From NCBI GenBank assembly GCA_028565635.1, contig JAOXYB010042281.1, forward strand, positions 1 through 27,551: a stretch of 27,551 nucleotides of DNA. Direction: 5' to 3'. Shown here one piece after another: positions 1-12,600 of the stretch (position 1 is the stretch's first letter; the number at the start of each line of letters is the position of its first letter). The notes beneath the pieces were generated by a model that did not search any database, was not told the DNA's origin, and was given only the letters and a program-made list of their open reading frames with translations. A program made the position numbers and the translations under genes. Origin of the DNA: Phoronis ovalis. Its lineage: Eukaryota; Phoronida; Phoronidae.

Positions 1-429
1 GTATGCTTCATATTAATAATATGCAATTCCTTTCGCTCAAATAACCAATTTAAACAGCGTACAATGATGATTCTTCGTATCGTCGTTGTCTTGTTTACTC
101 TGTTAGAAGTAACTGCAGATTTATGGGCCTTAAGTTTCTGTCCTAAATTCGTGTTCCAAGAAATACACCTGCTATTTTTTTGAAAATATACCATATGGCA
201 AATACCCAACAAGAAAAATATACCAAATGTGAAATAAGGCCTAGTAAAACATACTCTGGTAAATACAGGATTTAACGGAAAGGGACCTGTTGGGCAGCAT
301 GAGTGCAACTATAAATGACAGGTCCAACTCCCCCAGCATTTACTTTATAAATTACAACCTGTATAAGTGAATTGTTGAAACAGTTGATTTTACAACGACT
401 TATTATTATCTTCGTTTTCTGGTTTTTAG
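1..429 (+). other. Presumed last intron of the MEA1 homologue
   Basis: AT-rich sequence without a convincing coding exon. It ends in a pyrimidine-rich tract and acceptor at 423-429. It is taken as intron because the next exon needs an upstream donor outside the window. Confidence 0.45.
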
Positions 430-563
430 AACAAGCTGATAAAATCAAAGCCGCCATGGTTGGATTTCAGTTGCCAGCCAATCAGATGCCAGAATGGGCT
501 AAACATATACCAGAGGAAAAATGGAAGGCAAGTCTTGTTGAAAGATTAAAAAATAACGTGTGA
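430..563 (+). CDS. MEA1: MEA1 homologue, last coding exon (5' partial gene)
   Basis: This is the terminal exon of a plus-strand gene, opened by the acceptor tttttag (AG at 428-429) and entered in phase 1. It encodes about 43 residues, with core segments KIKAAMVGFQLP, MPEWAKHIPEEKW and a final LVERLKNNV before TGA at 561-563. The spacing of M-x-G-x-x-LP, P-x-WA and a later W matches the conserved C-terminal block of male-enhanced antigen 1 (MEA1 family). MEA1 is a small acidic protein of unclear molecular function. Earlier exons must lie left of the window; I found none between 1 and 429. The identity is supported by position: mammalian MEA1 is also tail to tail with PPP2R5D. A database comparison was not possible here, so the call rests on remembered family sequence plus synteny. 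Confidence 0.72.
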
Positions 564-2157
564 ACTGACGAAGTTGCAGATAAACGAAGAATAAATATTT
601 TTTAATATCAAGGTGTCCCAGAAGGAAAAACCCTTAATGATTTAAATGCAATAGCAAGATCATTTACATTCCAAGTTGAGAATACAATTATGTTGGTCAG
701 CTATATTTTCCCACATATTTGTAGCGATGTTTAGTCCTGCATTTCATATAGCAGATTATACAACATACAACTTTTGGTTAGAATTGTTGCATGTTGAACA
801 CAATGAAAGGATGATTTACGACACCAAGCAGCAATTCTGTAGACCGAAAATGTTTTTAAGTCCTCCACCAGCCAAACAAAATATGAATATACCAGATCTG
901 AGCCATGGTAGGCAACAAAGTGAGTCAAAATGATAGAAGTTAAGTTCTGGGCGCAATGATGTGAAAGCAATTGTAACATGTTACTCTATTTATTGTACAA
1001 AGACAATATCCCATTGTTACAACAAATGTCAGTATATTCGTTCTACAACTAGATTGTGCACAATTGATATTTATAATGAACAATAATAATAATAATTACA
1101 TCAGATATTGTACAATGATATTATTGTTTGTAATCTCTTTATGAATGTTAACCAACCGTAGTCTATAGTCATTAGAAAGGCATCATATTTGGCTCCACTT
1201 CACATGATCAGAACCAAAATAAAATATTAAAACTGTACACCATCAATTAATAATATATTTTACATAAAATTTGACATATTGCTTGTTGAACTAGGCCAGC
1301 TAGATTCTCCTCACAGTGACGAGGCAAACTTGGTACAAAAACTGCATGGATCACATTTCTTCATGTGAAACTGTAACAGAACGACCAATGGGCAAGCTTC
1401 AGGATTCTCAGCAAAAAATTATTCATTGTACATAGCTACAGTATTTTTGTGAGAACGCAAATATGTGTAAAATGTTCACAATGCGTTTGTTTATAAATTA
1501 ATATGTAATCCTGGAGAACACCGAGCTTGTCAAGTTGTCTCAGAGAAATGATTAGCTTATCTGGTTTAAAAATCAGTGAAGTTTTAAAGATACAATGAAA
1601 GTTTATCACGACAGTCATCAAAGAAAAGAACACATTTGAAACCACTTTACACAACTGCAGCATATATAGTACACTATCAAACTTTTTATGGCATACCAGT
1701 ATTCCAGAGTTACAATAACAAAACAACACCACATCCTCAGTTTAAGGAGCTAACAGTGTAAGAGTAGCTAAGCCTCAAGCTAGCAATATGCATTAAGAAA
1801 GTATACAAGTACATCTTTAAAACATGATGTATAAACAATACTGTCACAAGTCCTAAGTAGAACCAAATGTTATTTTTTCTCAGAATTTCTTTTTCACTTT
1901 AATTTTTAGGATAAAATATATTCTTGCTAAATGTTTTACAACAGGCTTTTAAGCAAAAAAAATAAAAGTGATGTCAATGGAAATTTTTTAAACCTAACTG
2001 CCAAAATAAACTGCAACAAAATATATATGTGATTAGTAAAAATTTGCAAACAAACATGGATCTTTCTACTTTTGATTAAAAAGATATGTACATGGACAAT
2101 GAAATGGCATGGCATATTTCATCACACTTGACATTCCTACTGATGTTTGTTTGTTAT
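564..2157. other. Convergent intergenic / 3' UTR region between MEA1 and PPP2R5
   Basis: This stretch lies between the two stop codons of convergent genes and should hold both 3' UTRs. I see no coding exon. Minus-strand AATAAA at 994-989 is a possible PPP2R5 poly(A) signal, which would give a 3' UTR of about 1.2 kb. A short AAT microsatellite lies near 1081-1095. Confidence 0.5.
590..595 (+). terminator. Candidate poly(A) signal of MEA1 homologue
   Basis: AATAAA lies 27 nt after the MEA1 stop codon. This would give a very short 3' UTR. Other AATAAA motifs further right (for example near 1220) could be used instead. Confidence 0.35.
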
Positions 2158-3635
2158 TTATTTCTTTTCACTAGAGGTTGATAGATATTCTTCCGTTCTA
2201 TGATAGTTTTCCAATGTTTTCATAGTATATTGATCATGCGGCAACTCAGACTTGCGACGTAACAGTGGTTTTTCTTTATTCTTGGTCATCTTCTTAACCT
2301 GTAATAAATGCATGCAACGTCAGTTCATGACACGCTTAAGCTCAGACAAGCTTTTGGGAATCAATGAAGACAACGCCATACAGCATGTATCTGATTCAAA
2401 AACTAAAAAGTTTCTTACAACCATTAGTTCTTATTACTACACTTCTTCACAATACTATCTTTAAAAAATTATGTAAAATATTCTTCCATTATATCAGAAA
2501 TTATGAGAGTGCTTATATTAACTTCAGATACATCTGCAAATGCTACGCAAAGCTTACATACTTTTAAGCGGTATGTTTTCATGCTAGCTGCTCACAACAA
2601 CCACATAAAAGCTACAAGGGAATTCTAGCACACGGAATGTTCGACATCAAGGCTCACAATATAACAAAACCTTTAACCATCAGACACAAATACTTAAATG
2701 GTGAAACTTTACAAATATCTCCCTTTATTTTTAAACTCTCTTCTAGAATTTAATGTTTAGAATCCATTAAAATGTCATTCAAATCTACTGTAATTATTCA
2801 GTATTATGGCTCAATTATGTACCATGAAACATATGCATACAGGTCAGTAACTCTTCTACAACACCTAATTTGCATAGTAAGAGGATTTGTCAAATATATG
2901 TACAAAGTGTTTTGGGATTAAGCTCGGGGGAAAAAGCTAGCAACAATTACATTCTATGTCCACAATGAAAGACCTGATGAAAAAAGACAAAAAGCATAAA
3001 ATGTTTTAAGAAAGCAAGCTATTGCAAAACAAACTCTAGAAGTCAAAAGCTTTACCCAAGCACGAGATCTAATTAAGAGGTTCTGTCAAAGAGTGCACTA
3101 AGTACATATAATGAAGACAATGGTCTCATATGACAACCCATTTTGAGTCACAGTTTCAAATACTTTTAAGGAAGTTTAATGTGACACTTGAAGGTCAACT
3201 TGGCTTTTACAATACAGCAAAATGAACGTTTCAAAAAATTGCCTCATTTAGAAAATTTGACTATGATTTCCAAACTTGAGGATTTAGAAAGTCATTACAT
3301 GCAATAAAATAAAAATGATTTTTTAATCATAAAATATACAACTGACCTCCATGTTCCCCTATTTACAAACCCTACCAGCTATTCATGTTCCCCTATTTAC
3401 ATACCCTACCAGCTATTCATTAAGTCTTGTCCTTAGTGCACACCCAGTAGAAAAAACATTTAAGTATAACAGCGCTGAAGACAACATAAGGAAACCCTGA
3501 TTGTTTACGACTTACATCTTTGGCTTCACTCTGTATTTTGTCTAATGGAATGTCCACATCGTCTATATCATCAGTCCCTGTTGAGCTAGCGGCCATACTC
3601 AGGTCACTGTTTAAAAGGCTTTGGACTTCTTTATA
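2158..3635 (-). CDS. PPP2R5D: PPP2R5D exons 14-15: acidic C-terminal tail and PKA-type site
   Basis: Exon 14 (3635-3516) encodes 40 residues with an acidic stretch, [10 protein letters not shown]. Exon 15 (2298-2158) encodes [18 protein letters not shown], then [18 protein letters not shown] and TAA at 2160-2158. The RRKSELP motif corresponds to the C-terminal PKA phosphorylation site described in mammalian B56 delta, and this tail separates the gamma/delta class from alpha/epsilon. Confidence 0.92.
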
Positions 3636-6600
3636 CTGTAAATAAAGTTATCTTTAACTGTCTATTTGCATGCACTTGAGGGAACCACCATACAATTCTT
3701 TCAATCAAAGCATCTTTAGTTGAATATAATTCCTGATTTAAAACCCAACTTTAGAAATGCATTTAATGGTTTTCAATTTAATCAATTTGATAAAAATTAT
3801 TACTAAATTATTGTTTATGTATTGATATTAGCATTGATATACTAATATAATTACCAAAAGACATTTAGACAAACAAAGATAAGATTGATTTTGGCTTATT
3901 ATGTGATGGAAGCGGAGAATGTAGCATTTTGTGAATGAATTGCACGATCGTATGGAGAACTATGTTATTGTTCAATCACAAAATGCAACATGCAGGGAAG
4001 GTTTGGGTACACAACTGGTAGCTTCACCAACTGCATGCAAATATAGTCTGTTATGGATTTCAATCGTGTTACTGACATAGAGAGGAGTTTCGTTTTTATA
4101 TGAATTAATAATCACATCACTTGCCTACTACTAACGTTTTCTCAGACCTCTATCATGACATCAGTTTTATAATCTTAACCCTGCACTCTTAGTTTTTAAA
4201 AATTATTTTTCACTCCAGTTTCAGTTACCTTGGGATTGCCGGATGCCATTGTATGCAACTTGACCCATGCATCTTCACGTTCCTTGGCTTTTTCTTTCTC
4301 TCTGAAATGAACAAGTGGGCAGTACATTGTCAATTGGAATAGAAAATCATTGTTATTATTGCATACAACTTCTTATTACATGGCATTCAAAGAACTCAAA
4401 TGCTTGCTTAGATCCTTTGTTCACTTGCACATTTTTACATTGTTCATATATTACTACAGATACAGGTACTTTATATTTACTCATACATACTTTTGTCTCT
4501 CTATCTTGAACTGTTGTGTGCATTCATCAAACAGCTTCTGGTTCATTTCCATAAATAATTTGAGAGCATTATAGATCAAACCATGGATTGTTCTAGACAA
4601 ACAAAATTGAACTGGGATCAGTAAAATGGGCATGTTATAATTTGTTAACAGGCATGATTACAATCGCTTATATTATTTTGTTTCCAAAATTATTTTAACA
4701 GAACAGCTATCAAAAAGATGCAAATTACTTTAACACCCAAATCCAAATTATTTATTACTTTCTACAAAGGATTTTTTCTGCATGTTTTACTGTACAATCA
4801 ACTCTTGAATACTCAAAACACGAATCTCAAAGACTATCTTCACACATACTACACCACGTATTATTCCAATGATTATATTACTGTTTTCATAAATTTCCTA
4901 GTTTGAGCACAATCTGATATAACGATATTTACAATTAGTTAATCATAATATATATATAACAGTGAGAAACGAGATTAATTTTATTAGCCAGAGAAAATTA
5001 AGAGTTTCCAAACAACATTATTATTATTTGTTTACTCACATCTACTGTTAAATCTATTTAGAGATTAAAATTGCTTTTATGCTGTCTGTTTGTGCTTATT
5101 ATTCAGCAAGCATGCTTTAAAGTTAGAATTCAGTTTACCTATTGTAACAATCTGCCTACAACTATTGTATGTTTATTAAATTATAACAGACACGAAAAGA
5201 GGCTGTTGAACCAGAGAGCCACGGTTACATTGAAATAAGACAAAGGGTTTACTTGTATTATATCAGATAGTAAGAGCCAGCTACGGAAACGAGCTTTCAC
5301 TGTACAAACCCCCTCTTGTACAACTATGAACATTTAAAACCATATAGTCCAAGCAAGCACATACATTTGAAAATGAGTTGTCTAACATTCACACTATATA
5401 TACATAATATATAATGTGCTTCATAGATAGAACAAGTAAAATGTTCAGACTTTGCATCAATGTATGTACCTTCTTGTTAAACGAGAACTAAGGTTGGTAA
5501 GTTTGGTAAAGTATTTCATACACACAGTGAATGGTGACACAAAAATGTTTGTTTTTTGTGATCTTACTTGTTCCAATGGGTTTTGGAGTTGAGATAAAGT
5601 GCCGGGAACATAATAGGAAGGATGGTGGCAGCGCTATCGCTGACCAAACTCATGATGTACTCATTATTCCAGAAATATAGGGCCCTTTCTGCTACCTAAA
5701 CATAGACATATATACATGGACATTAAGTCTTACTTGTTCCAGTGTTGTTTACTTTTATATAAAGCGGGGAACACAACGGGAATAATTGAGCCGGCGTTGT
5801 CACTGATGAGGGACAAGATGTACTCGTTATTCCAGTAGTAGAGGGCTCGCTCAGCAACCTGTCCGAGAGATATAAAACGTTTAAACAATCCCAATCCAGC
5901 GTACATAATAAATCATGCAATAAAATCAAGCCTCGCCTGTTACCTCTGAATGACCCTACTGAGTTTTATTCATCTATAAACAATTTTCTTTTCATTTTTG
6001 AACCAAATTGTACTAGAGCAAGTAGATTGTCAAAGATATACAGAAAGTATATAATCAGAGGTAAGAGTCGAGATTTATTGCTAGATTTATCTGGTATACC
6101 AGATGCAGCCAATGGTCATGCATGATTTGAGACTGGCTTACTTGTTCCAGTGTTGCTTAGTCTTAAAAAGTGCGGGAAACATGATAGGGAGGACGGAGGC
6201 TATGTTGTCGCTGATCAGACTCAAGATGTACTCGTTATTCCAATAATACAGTGCTCGCTCTGCCACCTGGTGGGAAAATAACAACACTTAACAATTTTGT
6301 ATGCTTTTGTGTCTACTTGAGCATATTGTTAGTGTAGCATAAGCAAGGGCATGCAAGGTAGATGTTCAGTATTAATTATATGATACTGATTCAGGTCATG
6401 CATATGTTAATGCTAACAAATTAAATGCTTTAAAATAAGGGTAACTCTGTGATATTCAAGAAACACCAGGTAACAATAAGCAAATCTGATTTCACGGCAA
6501 AAATTAAGTGGGAGTCAGTCAGCAGTATTTTTAGGGGGTACTTTTTAACACTTTAAAGACTAAGCAATATACTATAGGGATGCATGCCAAGCACATGCAG

Positions 6601-9600
6601 CTTGGGATCAGTTAGGCTTTTACTGAAAATAAAAACAGAGTGCAACATGGTAGACATGCAAAATGAAAGCCATGCTGCAATTATAACAATTGCTCTAAAA
6701 CACTGCAAAGCAAGTCATTTGCACAAACTTGACAATGTAGTGCTGTTCAATACAAGTTGAAAGCTGAAAATCAAACAACTGCAGCATCTGGTCAAAGCGC
6801 ATGCAACATAACAGATAAATGAAATAAGACTGACATTTCTCAACAGCATATTAATCAACAAATAAAATTTTAACTATTTTTAAAAATGTCACAGTCAATG
6901 TAAATAACCATAATTATTTAAGTACAAATTTTATTACTTTACATGTTTAGATTGAAACTTTGTATATTTTCATGAAATTTATGTTGAAACAAAGCAAATA
7001 ATTTGTATCTCCTACATCACAAAACAAAAGCCTTTCAAATTACCTGGAAGTGTGGACTAGAAACACATTTAGCTAGTTGTCTGAACAGTGGAACCATAAC
7101 CTTGGTGAACTCAGCTGGCTCAATCACATCCAGAATTTCTTCCAACTCGTTCAAATACATCACTTCTTTAGGACTGTGTACTTTAGGCCAGAACTTCAGT
7201 AATGACATAATTACCTGTAGCGGCAAGAAATTATGCAACATGCAAACTAGTGTTGGTATTAAGTAGTATGGCATGAGTTCATTGCCAAACTTGTGCAAAG
7301 GATAGCACTTTTTTTAAAAATGCACTAAAAAATACTTTTCACAGAATTATGTGCTTATGACTAGACGCTTACAGTAAGTTGATGTATTACAACACCTTGT
7401 ATATAATGACAGGTTCTGGGGCACCTGAGGGATTAGAGGCAGGAAGAATGGTACAATAGAATGTACTGCACAGTTATTTGTGTTCTCAAAAAAATTATTT
7501 CAATGGAGTAAGGGCACACTGATGGCTTTTCAAATTTTTGTACTGCTGGAAAGAAATTAGGTGGGAAATTTTCAATTTGCAAAAATTTGAAAGGAAAATT
7601 GGAGAGATTAATGCGACCAGAGAGGCAAAAAAGTATGAGGAGACCCCTACTCTAAATCAGCCACTGGAACAGATCGTTTCAATAGGAAAATGTTTTCAAT
7701 TTAACAGATGGCTTCAAATCTATACATTTAGTAAGGTAAAAAGGGTGATTCAAAACATAGGCAGCATTTCTCATTTAGCAGGTAGCTGGAGCAAGAAAAT
7801 CATTCATTTCTTAGTACAAATACATGACTACATACCGGCTCTGTTAAACTGGGATCCTTTTCAAGGAACTGTACCACACAGTAGGCTAGTTGCGGGTGAT
7901 ACACACTCAGTGATTTCACTTTGTGCAGAGGTATTAACACTTTTAGTAAGAAAACTTTGTGCTCTTCTTTCAGCGGTAATGCAAAACCATTGATAATACT
8001 GTAAAGATAAGTAACAAGCAAATTATTTGCCGGAACATGAGGAATAAAAGCAAAAAAAACATACTTGCAAACACTGGGAAAACTTTACCTGCCAAGAATT
8101 TCGAGTAATTCTGCAATGCCATTATGATGCTCTGTTTCATATATAAATCTGAAATACAAATTGAAATCTTATTACTAAACAACCTTTCCACTAATAATGG
8201 TTTTTCAATACTTATCTGGGGCCAACTTCAATACATTTAAATAATTACCCATATGTTGAAATATAAAATTTACAAACATTTATGACAAGGAAAGACATCA
8301 ATAGACATTTTGTTTCTAGTTGCATCTTCCAACTATTTTTTAAAACTCCCTGTTAATAGATGACCCAATCATCTTTTTCAACTTCATGTTTGGTCTGAAT
8401 TAATGTTGCAAGACATCCCCCAATTCTCAAGTCATTCTCACTGTAACACATACTTATAAAATATATTGTTGATTTGTTTCCTAATATAAGCTCTAAGTCC
8501 TAAGAATTTCCCATATATTCTGTGAAGAATGGTTTTGAGAAAATCTCTTTCTCTGGGATCTTCACTGTCAAATAAATCAAGCAACTGAAACAAAACAAAG
8601 ACAACAATGAAGTAACTGCCACAACTTCTATCACAAGCTCCATGGTTTACAGATCAGCTAGAATACATGAGACACTTTAGACTAATGCATTCTCTGTTGT
8701 TCTGCCACTTAGGCATGATGACTAATGACTCTCCACACCTTACAGAACAGCAACGCATGAGACACTATAGACTAATGCCTTCTCTGTTGTTTTGCCACTT
8801 AGGCATGATGTCTTGTGATTCTGTGAGAAGGTCAAGAGGGTCAGTGTTAACATTGGCGGAACAAACTCCTTTGTATTAATTACCTGTACAATATAAAATG
8901 TTCTGTTTTAGTCTACAACTTTTACATAGTAGCCCCTCATTAGTTAGTATATGATTGTACTTTAAATTAGTTTGTACCATTTTTTTGTCACGAAATCTCA
9001 ACCCAAAAGGACTTACTGTTTTTACCGAACAACAACATCGTCATGTTAACATTATAAATTATAATAAAACTGCCAAACAATAAACAAACAAGGTTTTGCG
9101 ATATCTTCCTTGCGATGTTTTTGGTAAGGTAATAATCTAAATATTGTCAGTTTTTTTAGCAGAACTAGCATATGAATACTGTTTTAGTTGGTGCCACATT
9201 TTGAATTTAGCTGAAGACATTCTGCTCATCAAGATATTTAACTTTTATTTTATACGAAGATGACAGATGAAAATTAATGTACATTATCTTCAGTTAATAT
9301 GGATTTAAAAACCATGTTACCTCAATAATTCATATTGCCTTTATTTCGATAAGATTAGCTTTCTCGTTGTTCTACCACATCCATTGGCAATACTGTGCGC
9401 TGAATCATATACTAACTAATATGGGACAACTATACCTGTAATTCTTTACTAATGTCTTAATTCTTAGTATTCTTAACTGTCAATAATATCAAATACTACT
9501 GAATCCATCTTTGTAACCATAGTAATTGTATGTGAAGAGATATTTGATACTAAATTTATTTACTGTAAGTTTGATAATGGAAAATAACAGACAAAACAGC

Positions 9601-12600
9601 TATAATATAAAATTGATTCTCACACTGTTTCTTTATAACAATATTAAAGTCTTTTGAAGTTAGCTTGGTTTAACAATTTGAAAGGTATTAAACTATAAAT
9701 GCCAAGAAAGGATACCATGTAAACCAGCATGAATATATGTGTCCTTCTAACTGCTAACACTAATGTGTTTTTGTCATGAAACACACAGACAAATGTATTT
9801 CACGTCAAGATCTATTATAGACCAAACAACAGATTACATTTTTAGTCCTTGTATCGAGTCTATTTATACACAATTACAGTATGGTAATAATGATAAAGAT
9901 TCAACCCTTACTCACCGACATAACAAATTTCTGGTCTATATAACGCTTAGCTGTATTTGGTTGGAAATCAGGAGATTCCAAAAAACGTAGAAAAAACTCA
10001 TAAACAAGCTGAAAAAACCCAGATTATTACATAATTGTTAATGAAAGGCAATTCAGAATATCCAAAGGAACATTTTTTATGGTAAAATGGTACCATAAGG
10101 TTTGATTAAATAAAATTAATTTGGTATTCAACAAATTAATTGAATTCATTCAAGCAAGTTTCATCTTAATAGTAATTTAAAGTTTTACCTACAAGTACAA
10201 TATAAAACTGAAAATAACACAATATTTACACATATCTTACCTGTAAATGTGGCCAGGCTGCTTCTAATGTGGGCTCATCTTCCTCTGGATCAAATTCAGC
10301 CCCTGATGGGTTTGATGAAGGTGGTAATGCACGGAAAAGATTGTAATTAAACTGAAAATATGAATCAGAAATACTGTCAATCACACAATGACAAACCAGA
10401 CTAAAACAAAACATGAAACACTCATTTCACAAAATATATTTAAAAAATAAATGCGAACAGATCACAATTGCAGAAAAAACACCAATGAGCATGCTGATAC
10501 CAACAAATCAGAATGGTTGCAACTTTTTGTTTGGTTCCTTAATCCAAACTTCAGTGAAATGCAGTCCACTTGCAAATTTGAGGATACACCATTTTACTGC
10601 ACGAAATAGCTAGTTAGTTCCTGTCATGTCAACTATCAGACCCTGTGGAATTCCGTATTACAGCGCTGCGGATGGAATCCCGCAGAATATATGCTTTATA
10701 ATATTGCTGGGGAATTGCTTGTTTTTATGAAAAATAAATAATTCAATCAAGATCAAACTCGCAAAATCACTGCCGCTGTTTACTGAGCAATTTTAAGATG
10801 GCGCAATAAGCATTTTCGGACACATCAGTTCCATCAAAAACACCAAACTTGTCCGAAAGCTCTATCTTGGAGGTACTTTTAAAAATAGCCATGGTGCTGC
10901 CTTAAGTTCGATCTGTTTTTAAATGAATGCTTTTGATGAAAAATTTTAATTTTTTGTCTGGAACATCGAAAAACCACTCATATCATTTGAGCGAACTTTA
11001 CAGAATTTGCTATTTCTGCTGCAGAATTTGTCATTTCCGATGCAGAAAGAAAAAATTGTGGAATAATTTTAAATTTTTCACTACAGAAATCCACAGGGCC
11101 TGAACTATAACACTGAAATATCTTGCATCACAATGAATTTTCCAATATAATACGAAACTAATGGATTGCAGCCTACACAGGTTTCACCAGCTTCATGCGG
11201 TTTGCACATTACGATAATTTACATGTACACCACCTTCATTTTGAACCAATTTCAGCAATCATTAAGTGAACCTACTCCCGTCTCAAATTGTTTTGAGAAC
11301 TAACTTATTCTGGAAATGAACATGACTTACAACATACGAGATATCAAGCAACCTACCATATGAACTACTTCCGGGTATATGGAATCTGTAATGACACCCC
11401 TATTCTGAGTAACAAAATCAACCATTTCATTGAGAGCTGCCCGTTTCACCTCTTTCCATTTGAGATCACTAAGTGGGTCTTGAATGAAGTCGAATAGCAC
11501 GCAACACTGTTTAAGCTTCTGTATAAATAATTCTTCCCGTTCACCAGGCGTCGCATCTATCAATAAAATAGAGACACTGAATAATGTTTTGTTTGAATGT
11601 TTTATTAACCCATTTTTTTCACACTTCAGATAGATAGTATTGGTTATGGCCACCCAGGGTTTATTTAAATTCTATATTCATATCTAAGGTAGCAATCAAC
11701 ATTTCTCGAAGACTATACTAACTGTGGCTGATAGTACAAAGCCAATTATTAATATAGTCATTAACTCATGTCCAGAAATTTTCAAATGTATTTGCTGAAA
11801 ATCATGCTATCACCAAATACTGTAGACTAATGTTAGTCGGCTCTGTAGTTTAAGATAATGTGTAATTTTTTTTTCTAAGATATAATTGTCTAAAAATTTA
11901 ATGTAAAGGACAAAATAATCTGGCAGTCTTAGCTTTGAAGTAGACCACATAAACATATGATAGTGTATTCAACTTTAAGCATTATAAGCAGCTTTTGCTT
12001 ACCAGTTTATTCTCGCAACTGTTTTATGTATTTTAGTACTATTAAATACATTTATTAAAAAACTTCCAATCAATGTTTCTAACGACTGATGTCAGTCTAC
12101 AAATACTGTGGACTAATAATAAATATTTAGTCACCCAAATTGTTCTGTGGTTTACTTATTAATTTGAAAGGTTCACATGAAGACAAGACTAATATCCACA
12201 TAGAATAATTTACATCCAAATGATACTCTTGTACAGAAAAAAAATCAATGACTCTGATCATATACAGATACTACCTAAAATGTGTACATATGAATTGATA
12301 ACATTTATGATTTAAATAAGGAAGCTTGATCATGCTATACTATGATGCTTTTCAGTAAGCTAAGACACAATTTATTTTTCAGGTACAGTGCTTCATCTAC
12401 AAGCCATAGATCATGCACCCAACTTTTACTATCTAAGGCCAACATGGAATAATAAGGAAAGTCATTGCAACACAGTCTAAAGTTCCATGAACTTTTATGT
12501 AGTTATAACTGAAGACTTGAAGATTGTATTTTTGTCCCTTCAGTGCACTGAGCTGGAATTTCGCCATGTACTATAGAGCCTGGGAACAAAATCTATGGAG

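Noticed and set aside
676-979. Overlapping open frames on both strands near the MEA1 3' end
   Set aside because: Neither has a plausible splice context or recognisable protein; both are chance frames in AT-rich DNA.
6267-7043. Search for a fourth exon 11 copy
   Set aside because: No VAERALY-like or HWNK-like coding segment or matching donor is present here or in 4593-5567.
7538-7993. 151-codon plus-strand open frame
   Set aside because: It runs antisense through PPP2R5D exon 9 and intron 9, and its translation has no family features. The minus strand encodes highly conserved B56 sequence there.
11815-12117. Similar short stretches aaatactgtagactaat and aaatactgtggactaat
   Set aside because: Only 16 of 17 bases match clearly and flanks diverge quickly; too short to call a repeat family.
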